Shown here one piece after another: positions 25,109-34,097 of a DNA stretch of 64,000 bases. The stretch comes from Pseudomonas citronellolis. Its GTDB lineage: Bacteria > Pseudomonadota > Gammaproteobacteria > Pseudomonadales > Pseudomonadaceae. The stretch is taken from positions 117,752 to 181,751 of the forward strand of contig NZ_FOLS01000011.1 of assembly GCF_900112375.1 (NCBI RefSeq), given 5' to 3'. Below the pieces are notes generated by a model. It was not told the DNA's origin, did no database searches, and was given only the letters and a program-made list of their open reading frames with translations. The stretch's first letter is position 1. The number at the start of each line of letters is the position of its first letter. Both the position numbers and the translations under genes were made by a program.

Positions 25109-26350
25109 ATGGGGGAGGTGCTGCTGACTGCACCGATAGCTGGCGTTGGGGCTGAGGCGAAGTATTTCCTCATCGCGTTCATCTATCGTTTTGATGCTAC
25201 CCAATGGAAGGAAATGTCCGTGAAGGAATTGGCTCGATCCTTGGAGGTGACCCCTGGAGTGGCATCCAGGGCCCGCGAGGCATTGATTGAACATCAATGC
25301 TTTGACTGCCGCAAGGCTGCTACGGCAGGAAGACCCACACTCGGGCTGAAGGTGAGCCAGGGGCTGGCCTGCAAACTCGGCGACCTCAGCACTTCGACAT
25401 CCCATCATGGGCCCGTTCTGCGTCACCTTTTCAGTGGTGTGATCTATCGTGATTATGAGGCCAACCGGACGCCGGCATCATCGAATGAGCTTCTGAGACC
25501 GCAACTCCGCCTATTACTCGCCACGCTATTCGCCCATGCCAATGAACTGGGACTGGTAGATGGCCTCGGGCTCGCTCAACTCCGACAGTTATTGGGGGAG
25601 GGGGAGGAGAAGGTCGACAGGTGGCTGAAGGAACTCCTACAGCTTGGCTTCATTCGCCGAAAGATAGCGGGGCTCTCGGACTCGCTCTATGCCGATACGA
25701 AAGTGACCAGCAGCTATATCCTGAACCTGAACCATCCAGGGCTTGCTTCGGCGGACTGCAGCAGCCCAGTTGTAGCTTTTTATGGTGAGGCAATGCGCTC
25801 TGAGGAGAGCCGCCATGGTTTTGCGGAGCGATTTGCGCGGGTGCAAGGGGCGTTTCAGGGCCTAGGCCGCACTTATGAAATGCTTGTCTGGAGGATCTAT
25901 CAAGGCGTAAGCCTGCTTCTTTCGAATCACTGGAGCGTCTTGGGCGACTCTGTCCGTCTCCCCCAAATTGATGGCCTAGAGAAAATCATGACTGAAAGCC
26001 TCCACGCGTCGGGTAAAGATGATTCCTCGCTTGAGGTCATGGTTGCTGACATGTGCTGGTGGGCTTTCCATTTGGCTTCGCGGGTTAAGAATCGAATAGC
26101 GGGGGATAGAGCTTTTGCGAGCTTGGTAGGGCGGAGGGTGCTTGCGTTCCCTGCCAAAAATAGAGACACGGATGATTCGATGACCTTGGTCTTTGCTCAA
26201 GAGCCCTGGGGAGATGGCCCTGAATGTATAGTTTCTTTAAGCAGCACCAAGGGGCACGCCGAGATCTGGACGAAAGAGTCTGACCTTTCTCGAGAGCAGC
26301 TTTCCAAGCATGGCTTGGTCTCTTTTGAGATGGAGAGTACTACCGGTTAA
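25109..26350 (+). CDS. Hypothetical DNA-binding-like protein, 413 aa
   Basis: The N-terminal ~95 residues read as a winged helix (FIYRFDATQWKEMSVKELAR, VTPGVASRAREALIEHQCF). A second helix-turn-helix-like region is near residues 145-190 (LGLAQLRQLLGEGEEKVDRW...LLQLGFIRR). The remaining C-terminal half is an unrecognised helical domain. It lies 49 bp upstream of an AlpA-type gene and so may be an island regulator or replication-linked protein. Start ATG 25,109 follows a G-rich site. Function unknown. Confidence 0.65.
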   Translation: MGEVLLTAPIAGVGAEAKYFLIAFIYRFDATQWKEMSVKELARSLEVTPGVASRAREALIEHQCFDCRKAATAGRPTLGLKVSQGLACKLGDLSTSTSHHGPVLRHLFSGVIYRDYEANRTPASSNELLRPQLRLLLATLFAHANELGLVDGLGLAQLRQLLGEGEEKVDRWLKELLQLGFIRRKIAGLSDSLYADTKVTSSYILNLNHPGLASADCSSPVVAFYGEAMRSEESRHGFAERFARVQGAFQGLGRTYEMLVWRIYQGVSLLLSNHWSVLGDSVRLPQIDGLEKIMTESLHASGKDDSSLEVMVADMCWWAFHLASRVKNRIAGDRAFASLVGRRVLAFPAKNRDTDDSMTLVFAQEPWGDGPECIVSLSSTKGHAEIWTKESDLSREQLSKHGLVSFEMESTTG

Positions 26351-26399
26351 ATTTTATGAACGTTGCCCATCCTCTGGACCAATACTAGGAGCACCGTCC

Positions 26400-26612
26400 A
26401 TGTCCATGAGGATCATCAGTTTGAAAGAGGTCATGGACCTCACCAGCCTTGCTCGCTCGACCATCTATAAGTACATCGCTCTCGGCACGTTCCCACTTCC
26501 CTTATCTGTGGGGGAGCGTTGCGTTCGTTGGTTGGAGAGCGAAGTACATGAGTGGATCCTTGAACGGATTGCTGAGCGTGATGAGAAACTCCAGGCTGTA
26601 GGTAAGCATTAA
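26400..26612 (+). CDS. AlpA-family regulator / excisionase-like protein
   Basis: A 70-residue MerR-like helix-turn-helix protein: SLKEVMDLTSLARSTIYKYI, then G-T-F-P-L-P and RWLESEVHEWI. This is the AlpA/prophage regulatory plan, in which the protein acts as transcriptional activator or excision factor for integrases. AGGAGCAC precedes ATG 26,400, which is preferred to upstream in-frame ATGs. No integrase gene remains nearby. Confidence 0.85.
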   Translation: MSMRIISLKEVMDLTSLARSTIYKYIALGTFPLPLSVGERCVRWLESEVHEWILERIAERDEKLQAVGKH

Positions 26613-26619
26613 TGGCGAT

Positions 26620-26664
26620 AGAGCTACCCGATGGCCAGGGGCTTCCTGGCCATCGGGTAGCTCT
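26620..26664. terminator. Long perfect hairpin after the AlpA-type gene
   Basis: Perfect 20-bp inverted repeat (26,620-26,639 and 26,645-26,664) with loop GGCTT, beginning 8 bp after the stop of the AlpA-type gene. It is likely a strong terminator or structural site; no T-run follows. Confidence 0.6.
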
Positions 26665-27004
26665 GCCGTCTGCTTAGGCTAATGCTATTTCTCAGATAAC
26701 TCCCAGTTACCTGCTCTGTGAATTATCCCGGTTAGGCCTGGAGTTCTTCGTCTGGATGCTCGATGGCGCTTGTTATTTGGCGAGCAGGGCAGTGTGGTTT
26801 ATTGATATAGCTACTAACTATCTCTATCAACCTATCCAATCCATTCACCTATTCCACTGCTAACTATCCCCCAACAACCTACCTCTAATCCACTCAGCTC
26901 TCTCCACTCATGGCTAGCTACCACAGGAACCTAGCTACCCACCTCTCCAGTTTAAAAATACCCACTCCGTACTTGGTATGCCCTAAACCAACCAGGTACA
27001 CACC
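26665..27004. other. Pyrimidine-rich non-coding leader of the Gp2-like gene
   Basis: About 340 bp without a gene. The last ~190 bp are strongly C/T-skewed on the plus strand with short direct repeats, including CTAACTATC at 26,814 and 26,860, and CTAGCTACC-type words at 26,913-26,940. It precedes a replication-initiator-like gene, so an origin or single-strand signal is possible. Confidence 0.4.
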
Positions 27005-27958
27005 ATGACCAATCAAGCAGCGAAACACCTCTCCCAATCCGACATCGCTATTCAAATCGAACGACTCGTGAACGCAGTGATCCGTCACGATGGCCCTGCA
27101 TTCCGGATCAGCTACGACGCACAGGGAGATGAAGTCATCAAGAGAACCAGGCTCTCTCGGTACTTCGATCACATTCGGCAGATGTATCACTTGGTGCATG
27201 ACGAGACGTACTTCCTGAGTGAACACCTGATCGCGTTCAAGGAAGCGTGCTACGACATCGGCATCGAGTTCGGGATGTTCGGGATGACGTGCATGGACGA
27301 GAGCGAGGGAAGGCTCCTGTCAGAGGCTGAGACCTACAACTGGCTCGTGGAGAGGATCCGGGAGCACGTACAGACTAGGTGGTTCAAGCGTGGGAAGCAT
27401 GACCGTGTATGCCGGGAGAAACGCAATCGGCAAGCCGTCACTGAATACGTAGAGCGGGTGATGGCTAGCCGTTCACGTACCGTAGTCGTGAGAGTGAATC
27501 TGTACTACCGGGAAGCAGCGCGTGCTCGCCTGAAGGTGGAGGACGTCTTCGAGGACCTGGACAGGCTGATCCGGGCTCGGGAATACGATCCGGTCTTCCA
27601 ACACGAGACAGGCTACATCTGCGCTGTGGAGCAAGGCGAGGACATGGGCTACCACATCCATGCTGCCTTCTTCTTCGATGGCCGGAAGGTGCTCATGGAC
27701 ATCGTCAAGGCTAAAGCTATTGGCAAGCTGTGGGAGAGGATCACGGATGGCTGGGGGTATTTCCACAGCTGCAACCATGAGAAGGCGCGCTACGAGGAGC
27801 GGTGCGGGGTAGGGATGTTCAAGCATCGCGACGATACAGGTAAGCAGAACGTCATCAATGCCTGCCACTACCTGATCGAGGATGGCCAGTCGTTGCGGGT
27901 GAGGCCTGTAGGGGCCAGGTGTCTTCGCTTGGGGCGATCGCGCCGGTTGATTGGGTGA
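27005..27958 (+). CDS. YagK/YfjJ-type (inovirus Gp2-like) protein
   Basis: A 317-residue protein resembling the inovirus Gp2/YagK-YfjJ family found in filamentous-phage-like elements and P4-type islands. It has RTVVVRVNLYYRE (~residue 158), an H-x-H motif in GYHIHAAFFFDG (~residue 215), W-E-R-I-T-D-G-W-G-Y (~residue 240) and CHYLIEDGQSLRVRP near the end. The HxH and nearby tyrosine residues suggest an HUH-like nicking fold. A frameshifted 3' fragment of a second copy lies at 47,145. Confidence 0.78.
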   Translation: MTNQAAKHLSQSDIAIQIERLVNAVIRHDGPAFRISYDAQGDEVIKRTRLSRYFDHIRQMYHLVHDETYFLSEHLIAFKEACYDIGIEFGMFGMTCMDESEGRLLSEAETYNWLVERIREHVQTRWFKRGKHDRVCREKRNRQAVTEYVERVMASRSRTVVVRVNLYYREAARARLKVEDVFEDLDRLIRAREYDPVFQHETGYICAVEQGEDMGYHIHAAFFFDGRKVLMDIVKAKAIGKLWERITDGWGYFHSCNHEKARYEERCGVGMFKHRDDTGKQNVINACHYLIEDGQSLRVRPVGARCLRLGRSRRLIG

Positions 27959-28087
27959 GCAAGGCGAGGTTGGATCAGGTTGTGCTGGCTGTGTCAGTTT
28001 GACATTATCGGGCTGCCATCATTGCGGCTGACCAGTCTGAACCCCATCTCCTGCTGAGCATCCACAATGATGGATTTTCCCTTTAAG

Positions 28088-28114
28088 GACCCGGCCTCGG
28101 CCGGTTTTCTTTTT
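28088..28114 (+). terminator. Rho-independent terminator
   Basis: CCGGC-CTCG-GCCGG stem-loop (28,091-28,104) followed by TTTTCTTTTT. It lies 130 bp after the Gp2-like gene. Confidence 0.8.
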
Positions 28115-28594
28115 CGTATTGGACCAGTTGCTTAACGAGTCTATAGCTGGCGTTCTGGCGACCAGGCGCCGCGGCCGATCAGCAACGGGAACAGGCCGCC
28201 CCAGGACAGGTGCGTTGCCCAGGCGTCGGGGTAGAAACACCTCGATCACCGTGGTCATGCCCAGCAGCTCCAGGACCGCGATCACCTGGGAAATACCACT
28301 GCCTTTGGCTTCGACGAGCCGGCGCTGGGCCACCGAGGCCAGCAGAGCGGAGCCTGCCAGGGTAACCGGCAGCGGCAGATTCTGAGCAGGCGCTTGAACG
28401 CTAGTAGGTCTGGTCCGCCAGCCACGCGAAACCGTGCAATGCTGCGAAACGTCAGGCTTCAATCCGACCAAGCTCGCGCTGTTGATCCGATGGGTTGCCA
28501 GCGTGCCGGATGCTCGCACGGTGCCTATGGAGTCCCGGCCAGTCGGTGGTTTAGGCTCTGGCCAGGAACCTAAGGATGGTGTGAGTGCTGTGGG
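28115..28594 (-). pseudogene. Remnant of a membrane-protein gene
   Basis: Minus-strand frames carry protein-like pieces without an intact ORF: LPLPVTLAGSALLASVAQRR ... [16 protein letters not shown] around 28,390-28,240, then in another frame [19 protein letters not shown] and a stop near 28,133. The switch of frame around 28,230 suggests a frameshifted fragment of a hydrophobic protein. The family was not identified. GC-rich, unlike the preceding element. Confidence 0.4.
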
Positions 28595-30748
28595 ATGACC
28601 GAGAAAGGGGAGCGATGCCGGCAGCATTATCAGTCGGTTTATGAAAGGAATCGGCCTGAATTCGATGCAGGGCGTGCTCTTGACGAATGCCTGCATCATT
28701 TCCTGGACCAACGGCCTGCAGGTAAAAAGCTCTCTGCGATTGATCGCGCGATAGGCTTGGCATCAGCTGGTTTTTGGCTTGATACGGATGCGGTTGCTCG
28801 ATCCGAACTGGCAAGCCTTGCGCTCAGTCGAGTGTTGCACTTCGACACTGCAATTAGTGTCGAGCAACTGCTGAAGTTGGCAAGCCTTGCCCCAGACACC
28901 CTCAGATGGGCGATTCGCTACTCGAAGCTGTTTGAGCGTACTGCTTCGCCGCTCTGGCTAGCGCTTCGTGCGGAGCTCGCGGGGGAAGAGTGGCAAGTAT
29001 TCTTCGGTGTTTGCGACCGTTTGCTTGATCAGCTCAAGCCCTTTGATGAGCTAATTGCCAACGCTGAGAAACAGCTTGAGCACTTATCTCTGCTGGAGTT
29101 TTTTTCCTACCTCAGCGTGCTGGCTTATCAGGCGTTTTCCGATGACGCTTCCGATGACCGTTCCGGTCAGCAGTGGACGGTATACAACCGCATTATCTTG
29201 AGGAAACTCCGGGCCTGCCCGGAAGAGGATTTTCGCCTGAACGAGTCACGGCTCGAGCAGTCGCTGAAGCGTCATCTTTCACCGATTATTTTCCCCGCAT
29301 CGCCCACAGCTGATTCAGCCAGATGTCGTGAAAATCTCGAATGGCTAGCCGTTCTGATTGCTGCCACCCAAGAGCGGATCGACTACGAGGGTTCGATTGA
29401 CTGGTTTTGCTTCGATCCTGAGTGCCATTATCAGCTGAAACCTGGCGAGTCGGTTATCTATAACCAGTCGGAGGCGGGAGCTGTGCGGTGGCAGCGAACC
29501 GGGCGTAAGAGCGACCTGCTTTGGCACTACTGGATGAACCGCGTGGTGCAGGCATTCGTTGGCTCCGGCATGGCTGGGCAAATCATCGGTTCGCCTGAGA
29601 ACCATGAACTGAATCAGTTGGCCTATATCAAGGCGTGTCGCAGCGAGCTGCAATTGCAGCAGATCTATGGCCTGGGTGATTGGCTCTCGCTCGAGGATGG
29701 TACTCAGGTTCAGCTTCACCACGTGTTGCTGGCGAGCGAGCTGACTTCGGTTTTCTTTCAGAGCCAGTTCATCCAGCCATTCCAGGACTATCTTCGCGAG
29801 TCGGGCGTGCTTGCGCATGCCCTTGGCCGTTTGGCTATGGATGGCCTGCTGTCAGGGGAGAACAGGTTCCCCATGACTTGGTCTGAAGAAGAAGAAAAGA
29901 TCCGCAGGATCAAAGGCTGGACGGTCAGCGAGGAGCATCCGCTAGGCAGCGCCGATTCAGCCAAGGCAATTCTCAAGTTCTGGACCAGTGATCTCAAGGC
30001 GCTATCTCAGCAACTGAAGCAGCAGCCGGGTATGCCTACACCGCGCTTGTACGAACAACCCTTCTACAAAGTTGGCCGCTACAGCTTTCAGTTTCCCTGG
30101 GTCGGCGCGCAACAAAACAACCTGACGGCAGCGATCAATAACCTGCGCCGTGTGAATGCCCGTAGAGCCGATGCACAGGTAGAAACCCGGCGTGTGGAGC
30201 TGGCCCTAGCCGAGAGCCTTCGGCAACGGGGCTTTGCCGTTGAAGTGGGGTATCTGCCGCCTATTGCAGAAGAGGGCGACGCCGGCGAGGTGGATTTGAT
30301 CTGCCAGCGGGATGGTGTGCTGCTACTTATGGAGGTCAAGTCTGGGTATATCCGCTCGACCAAACATGAGGTCTGGCTGCATCGCACTAATACTTTGCGT
30401 AAGGCTGCCTGGCAGCTGCGTCGCAAGCGTGTCGCTGTGGCAAAGGCGTTGGCGGCTGATCATGATTTGCGCTTCAGGTTGGGCTACCAGGGTCAGCATC
30501 CCGAGTCGGATTTGCGAGCCTGGATCGTCGATACCTCCATTGAGCTCGATGGGCAATCAGTCGATGGGTTCAGAGTGGTATCTCGTGAGGCACTGGAGGT
30601 AATTCTGCGGGACGAGAAGCAACTCCTCCGGTCGGTGGATCAGTTTGATGAGGAGGAGGGGCGGGGCTCATTGTTCCCTGACGGATTTACTGCTGGCCGA
30701 TTCATAGCTGTTGTCGAGTCTGATGAGCTGTGGCGAGGTATCTGCTAG
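28595..30748 (+). CDS. Large protein with C-terminal PD-(D/E)XK-like nuclease domain, 717 aa
   Basis: Residues 1 to ~540 are helical and unrecognised, with one C-x4-C pair (WFCFDPEC, ~residue 275). The C-terminal part has GEVDLICQRDGVLLLMEVKS (~residues 563-582), a D-x(n)-E-x-K core typical of PD-(D/E)XK nucleases, followed by a Trp/Arg-rich helix (KAAWQLRRKRVAVAKAL). It is a single gene, convergent with the operon at 30,882-36,584. A role in nucleic-acid cleavage, perhaps phage defence, is inferred from the fold and the neighbourhood. No named system was recognised. Confidence 0.72.
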   Translation: MTEKGERCRQHYQSVYERNRPEFDAGRALDECLHHFLDQRPAGKKLSAIDRAIGLASAGFWLDTDAVARSELASLALSRVLHFDTAISVEQLLKLASLAPDTLRWAIRYSKLFERTASPLWLALRAELAGEEWQVFFGVCDRLLDQLKPFDELIANAEKQLEHLSLLEFFSYLSVLAYQAFSDDASDDRSGQQWTVYNRIILRKLRACPEEDFRLNESRLEQSLKRHLSPIIFPASPTADSARCRENLEWLAVLIAATQERIDYEGSIDWFCFDPECHYQLKPGESVIYNQSEAGAVRWQRTGRKSDLLWHYWMNRVVQAFVGSGMAGQIIGSPENHELNQLAYIKACRSELQLQQIYGLGDWLSLEDGTQVQLHHVLLASELTSVFFQSQFIQPFQDYLRESGVLAHALGRLAMDGLLSGENRFPMTWSEEEEKIRRIKGWTVSEEHPLGSADSAKAILKFWTSDLKALSQQLKQQPGMPTPRLYEQPFYKVGRYSFQFPWVGAQQNNLTAAINNLRRVNARRADAQVETRRVELALAESLRQRGFAVEVGYLPPIAEEGDAGEVDLICQRDGVLLLMEVKSGYIRSTKHEVWLHRTNTLRKAAWQLRRKRVAVAKALAADHDLRFRLGYQGQHPESDLRAWIVDTSIELDGQSVDGFRVVSREALEVILRDEKQLLRSVDQFDEEEGRGSLFPDGFTAGRFIAVVESDELWRGIC

Positions 30749-30811
30749 TGCTTGAATAGCAATAGCTTATGCGGCGGGGGCGTTGGCATCGGCCGCATCC
30801 TAGGGGGCGAC

Positions 30812-30845
30812 CATAGCCTGCAAAGACGATGCTTTGCAGGCTATG
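30812..30845. terminator. Bidirectional hairpin between convergent genes
   Basis: Perfect 14-bp arms CATAGCCTGCAAAG / CTTTGCAGGCTATG with a 6-nt loop, lying between the stops at 30,748 (+) and 30,882 (-). Confidence 0.7.
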
Positions 30846-30881
30846 ACCTACACTCTGCCCACTTCTGGCACCAGATCCGCT

Positions 30882-33800
30882 TTACGCTTTCGGCTGGCAG
30901 ATGTAGTTGCCACTTCGCAGGAAGGTTTCATGCTTGTTCGGCGAGTAGACACTCAGGGTGCCTTGCTCGTTAGCGGCGATGTGTTTCCAGGTACCTTCTT
31001 CGAGCACCAACTCCGCAAAGGATTCCCCTGTCTGGCTTACGTAGAGCGTTTCGCGGCCCCAGCGTGTCGAAAATAGGCTCATATCCTGCAAATGGGCGCA
31101 GGTATTGATGCGGATGTCCTTGGATTGAAGCTTCCACTCGTAGCCATTTTTTTCTGACGTCATGACGTGGTCCGAGTAGAAGCACAACAGCTTTAGGCCC
31201 ATACGTGTGATGAGCGGTGCATCGTAGTTATCGTCTTCGCTGGCCCAAGTGCAGGTTCGCCAGCCTTTTCCGGCAATAAAGTAGCTGACGAAGGAGGATG
31301 CGTTGTTCTTCTTTTTCCACGTTTTGTAGAGCCAATCGTACTTACAGAACGCGAGCAGCGTGTTTCCGTTCGGTAATGACTGGAGGCTCTCCACCACGAC
31401 GCCTTCCGGAAGGCTCGGTGTGTCTTCCCAGCGCTGCCACTGATTGTCGAGGTTCGCAGTGCAGAAGACGGCTATCTTGTCGTAGTTGCCGGTCTTGGTC
31501 GAATCGAAGATCAGGCCCTTTTCAGTGTAGGAGTATTCCTTGCTCTCCTTGAAGCGCCAGAGCCAGAGGCCGTTGAAGTAGCAGACTTCTTCGGTGCGGG
31601 TGAATTCGTAGCCAGGCACGTCCGGGAAGTGGCTCTGTTTCCAGTTTTGCGCATCGTGGGAGTAATAAAAGCCTTCGCTATAGCCCGCCATGGCGATCCA
31701 CATGCCGCTCACAATATCCAATTTGCTGATGCGCGGTGAGTCTTCGGAAGCTCTGAGACGCACAGTGTGCCAGTGCTCACGGTCGAGGCTCCGATAGAGC
31801 CGGTCGTCGTTGTCAACTATCAGCCATGTGGTGCCATCGGTCTTGATGTGCTGAATCTTCTCGGGATCACAGGGCGGGTGCTCTACCTGGCGCCACTCAA
31901 TACTGAACAGATGATCATGGCCGTCCTTTTCGATAACGACCGACTGTTTGGCCAATTTTTCCTGCTGTTGCTGGTCGAGCCGTTCGGCGCGCTGTTTTTC
32001 TTTGCGTTCAACCACTGACTCGTCGAATCGACCTTCCGCGAACAGGTCGAGCTGGTTGGCAACATCGGTGCAGGCTTCGGAGAAGGAAGTGAGTGTGTCG
32101 TCCAACTGGCGTTCGAAGTGACTGAACTGGTCGTACCAATCCTCGTTCGTGGCGGAATTATCCAGCTCGAAATCGGCATAGCCGGACTCGTCCTTGAACG
32201 TAATTGAGGGCAGGCCCCATCGCGTCAGCACGCGATTGCCCTGATTCAGCGTGCTTGAATGCCCAGAGATGAGTTCACTGATCTTCTTGCGCATCTCGTT
32301 AAGCGAGGAGAGGCAGGAGCTGCGGCCAATCGTATACGCCGTGCCGCCCACTTTACTGCTGACCTTGCTCAGGAACGAGTCATCCCAAGCTTCCATAAAG
32401 TACGAATAATCCGAGGCTTTCATGGTCGCCTTTGTCAGATCGAGCGAAAGATGCACGGCTTCAAAGCTGATCTTGCCCAATTGGGTACTCATATCGGCGA
32501 ACGCTTTTTCGAAGCGCAACTCGCGATAGCGCACGATGTTCTTCCAGCCGTGAGTTTGCTGCTGCAACTTCTCGGCTGCAGCGAGTACGTTTTCCTCGTC
32601 CTGCTCGGTGAGCACCGCCAGCACGCGGGGGAACTGCTCCTTGAACTGTGTGGGCTTCAGCGCGTTCAGTATGCGCAGCACATGCGGCCCTTCGATGGCT
32701 TTCTGGCATAGCGTCAGCAGGTAGAACGCGTCGAGCAACCAAGTGTAGGTTTCGTCATCGCTCTTGAGCAGATCCTGCAAGATCGGAAGGTAGTCCTGCG
32801 CCTTGCGAGGATTGTCCGCCAGCGTTGCGATTTCACCCGGCACCTGCGGGCATTCAGCCTTGTGCGCCAGCAGCTCGAGAAACTCTCGGCCCTGCCTGTT
32901 TAATAACCCTGAGTTCTCGATGCACAGGGCGAACAGCAACAGATAATTGTGTCGGGCTTCGCGGTCATCCGTGGTGTCGAAGAAGGAGTGGGCATTGATG
33001 TCCGGCAGCGACGACACCAGCGCCACCGTTTCGGCGTGGGCGTCTTCTATGGCCTCGTCGGGCAGCGCGTTCAGGCCGTGCTGATCCTTGTATATTTCCA
33101 GAGTCAGCAGGCTGCCGCCGATGATCTCCTCAATCAGGTCGCGCATCCTGTACTGGGTGTAAAGACCGGAAAACGCCTTGCCAAAGAATCTGGAAATAAT
33201 TCGTTCGCGTTTTTCGTCACTATCACAGACTTCACCGTCCGAGATCATGTCGATGATGCGGTCATACTCGTCGGAGAGGTAATACAGCGAGTTGAATGCC
33301 AAGCCTGAGATGTTTTTCTGGATGAAGTAGGAGTCGGCGACATGCTCCTCGAACGACAGCTCGATGACGGCGCGATAGCGTTCGATGCTGGTGGCTTCGA
33401 TTTGGTCGATCAAGTCAATGATGAAGCTCAGCAGCTCGACTTCTTCGTCGCAGTCCACGTCCAGCTTTTCCAGCGTGACGATGAGGTGGTTGATGTCTTG
33501 CGCAGTCAGCGCGACACCGGGATGGCTGCGCATGAAGTCATACGCGAGGTTGAGCACCAGTAGCGCCTTGGGCATCGACTTGAAGCGGCGCTTGTTCGCT
33601 TCGATATTCAACGACCATTGGTGAAAACTGGTGTTGTTCTCGACCCGGATCAGACGACGGTTGATCTTGTCGACCGCCTGGAAGAGGAATTCGCGGGTTT
33701 CGATGATGTATTCGTTCATCGTGCCCAGGTTGTTGCGGATCACCGCAATACTCTGGGCGTTGATCAGGTTCTGCTGTTGCAGTTGTTTGAGGTAGTGCCA

Positions 33801-34085
33801 GGCGAATTTCTGCATGTGCAGCGCGTCGACCTGGTTCTGCAACTGGTTCTGACGACTCTTGCCAGTAAACGCACTGGCAAACCGCTTGAAGAATCCGCTT
33901 TCGGCTTGTTGCTTCAGGCGCTCTTCGCTGCAGGTGATCAGCCGCGAGGCATCCACCGCCAGTTGCTGGGTCTGCGCGGCGTTGTTCCGGTGCTGGGCGA
34001 CGAGGGCCTCAACCGCCTCCTGCTCCGAGGCATCCAGCGGCTGTTGGAAGATTTCCTGGGGTGCTGCTTCGACCGTTTCGCTCAT
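30882..34085 (-). CDS. 1,067-aa protein of unknown function with C-terminal propeller-like repeats
   Basis: The N-terminal ~130 residues are polar and helical (AQTQQLAVDASRLITCSEER, KQLQQQNLINAQSIAVIRNN). The middle (~150-700) is long alpha-helical, with a charged coiled segment (VVERKEKQRAERLDQQQQEK) near residue 695. The last ~330 residues carry repeated W/S-rich beta units (TDGTTWLIVDNDDRLYRSLD, SGMWIAMAGYSEGFYYSHDA, LYVSQTGESF) like BNR/sialidase-type propeller blades. It is the distal gene of an operon with a WYL regulator and a membrane protein, 12 bp downstream of the latter. A sensor or scaffold role is only a guess. Confidence 0.7.
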   Translation of the reverse strand: MSETVEAAPQEIFQQPLDASEQEAVEALVAQHRNNAAQTQQLAVDASRLITCSEERLKQQAESGFFKRFASAFTGKSRQNQLQNQVDALHMQKFAWHYLKQLQQQNLINAQSIAVIRNNLGTMNEYIIETREFLFQAVDKINRRLIRVENNTSFHQWSLNIEANKRRFKSMPKALLVLNLAYDFMRSHPGVALTAQDINHLIVTLEKLDVDCDEEVELLSFIIDLIDQIEATSIERYRAVIELSFEEHVADSYFIQKNISGLAFNSLYYLSDEYDRIIDMISDGEVCDSDEKRERIISRFFGKAFSGLYTQYRMRDLIEEIIGGSLLTLEIYKDQHGLNALPDEAIEDAHAETVALVSSLPDINAHSFFDTTDDREARHNYLLLFALCIENSGLLNRQGREFLELLAHKAECPQVPGEIATLADNPRKAQDYLPILQDLLKSDDETYTWLLDAFYLLTLCQKAIEGPHVLRILNALKPTQFKEQFPRVLAVLTEQDEENVLAAAEKLQQQTHGWKNIVRYRELRFEKAFADMSTQLGKISFEAVHLSLDLTKATMKASDYSYFMEAWDDSFLSKVSSKVGGTAYTIGRSSCLSSLNEMRKKISELISGHSSTLNQGNRVLTRWGLPSITFKDESGYADFELDNSATNEDWYDQFSHFERQLDDTLTSFSEACTDVANQLDLFAEGRFDESVVERKEKQRAERLDQQQQEKLAKQSVVIEKDGHDHLFSIEWRQVEHPPCDPEKIQHIKTDGTTWLIVDNDDRLYRSLDREHWHTVRLRASEDSPRISKLDIVSGMWIAMAGYSEGFYYSHDAQNWKQSHFPDVPGYEFTRTEEVCYFNGLWLWRFKESKEYSYTEKGLIFDSTKTGNYDKIAVFCTANLDNQWQRWEDTPSLPEGVVVESLQSLPNGNTLLAFCKYDWLYKTWKKKNNASSFVSYFIAGKGWRTCTWASEDDNYDAPLITRMGLKLLCFYSDHVMTSEKNGYEWKLQSKDIRINTCAHLQDMSLFSTRWGRETLYVSQTGESFAELVLEEGTWKHIAANEQGTLSVYSPNKHETFLRSGNYICQPKA

Positions 34086-34097
34086 TGAAAATACGCC

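Noticed and set aside
28060..28114. Possible tRNA 3' end or attachment site before the T-rich hairpin
   Set aside because: No cloverleaf or CCA-adjacent acceptor stem could be drawn; the hairpin fits a simple terminator.
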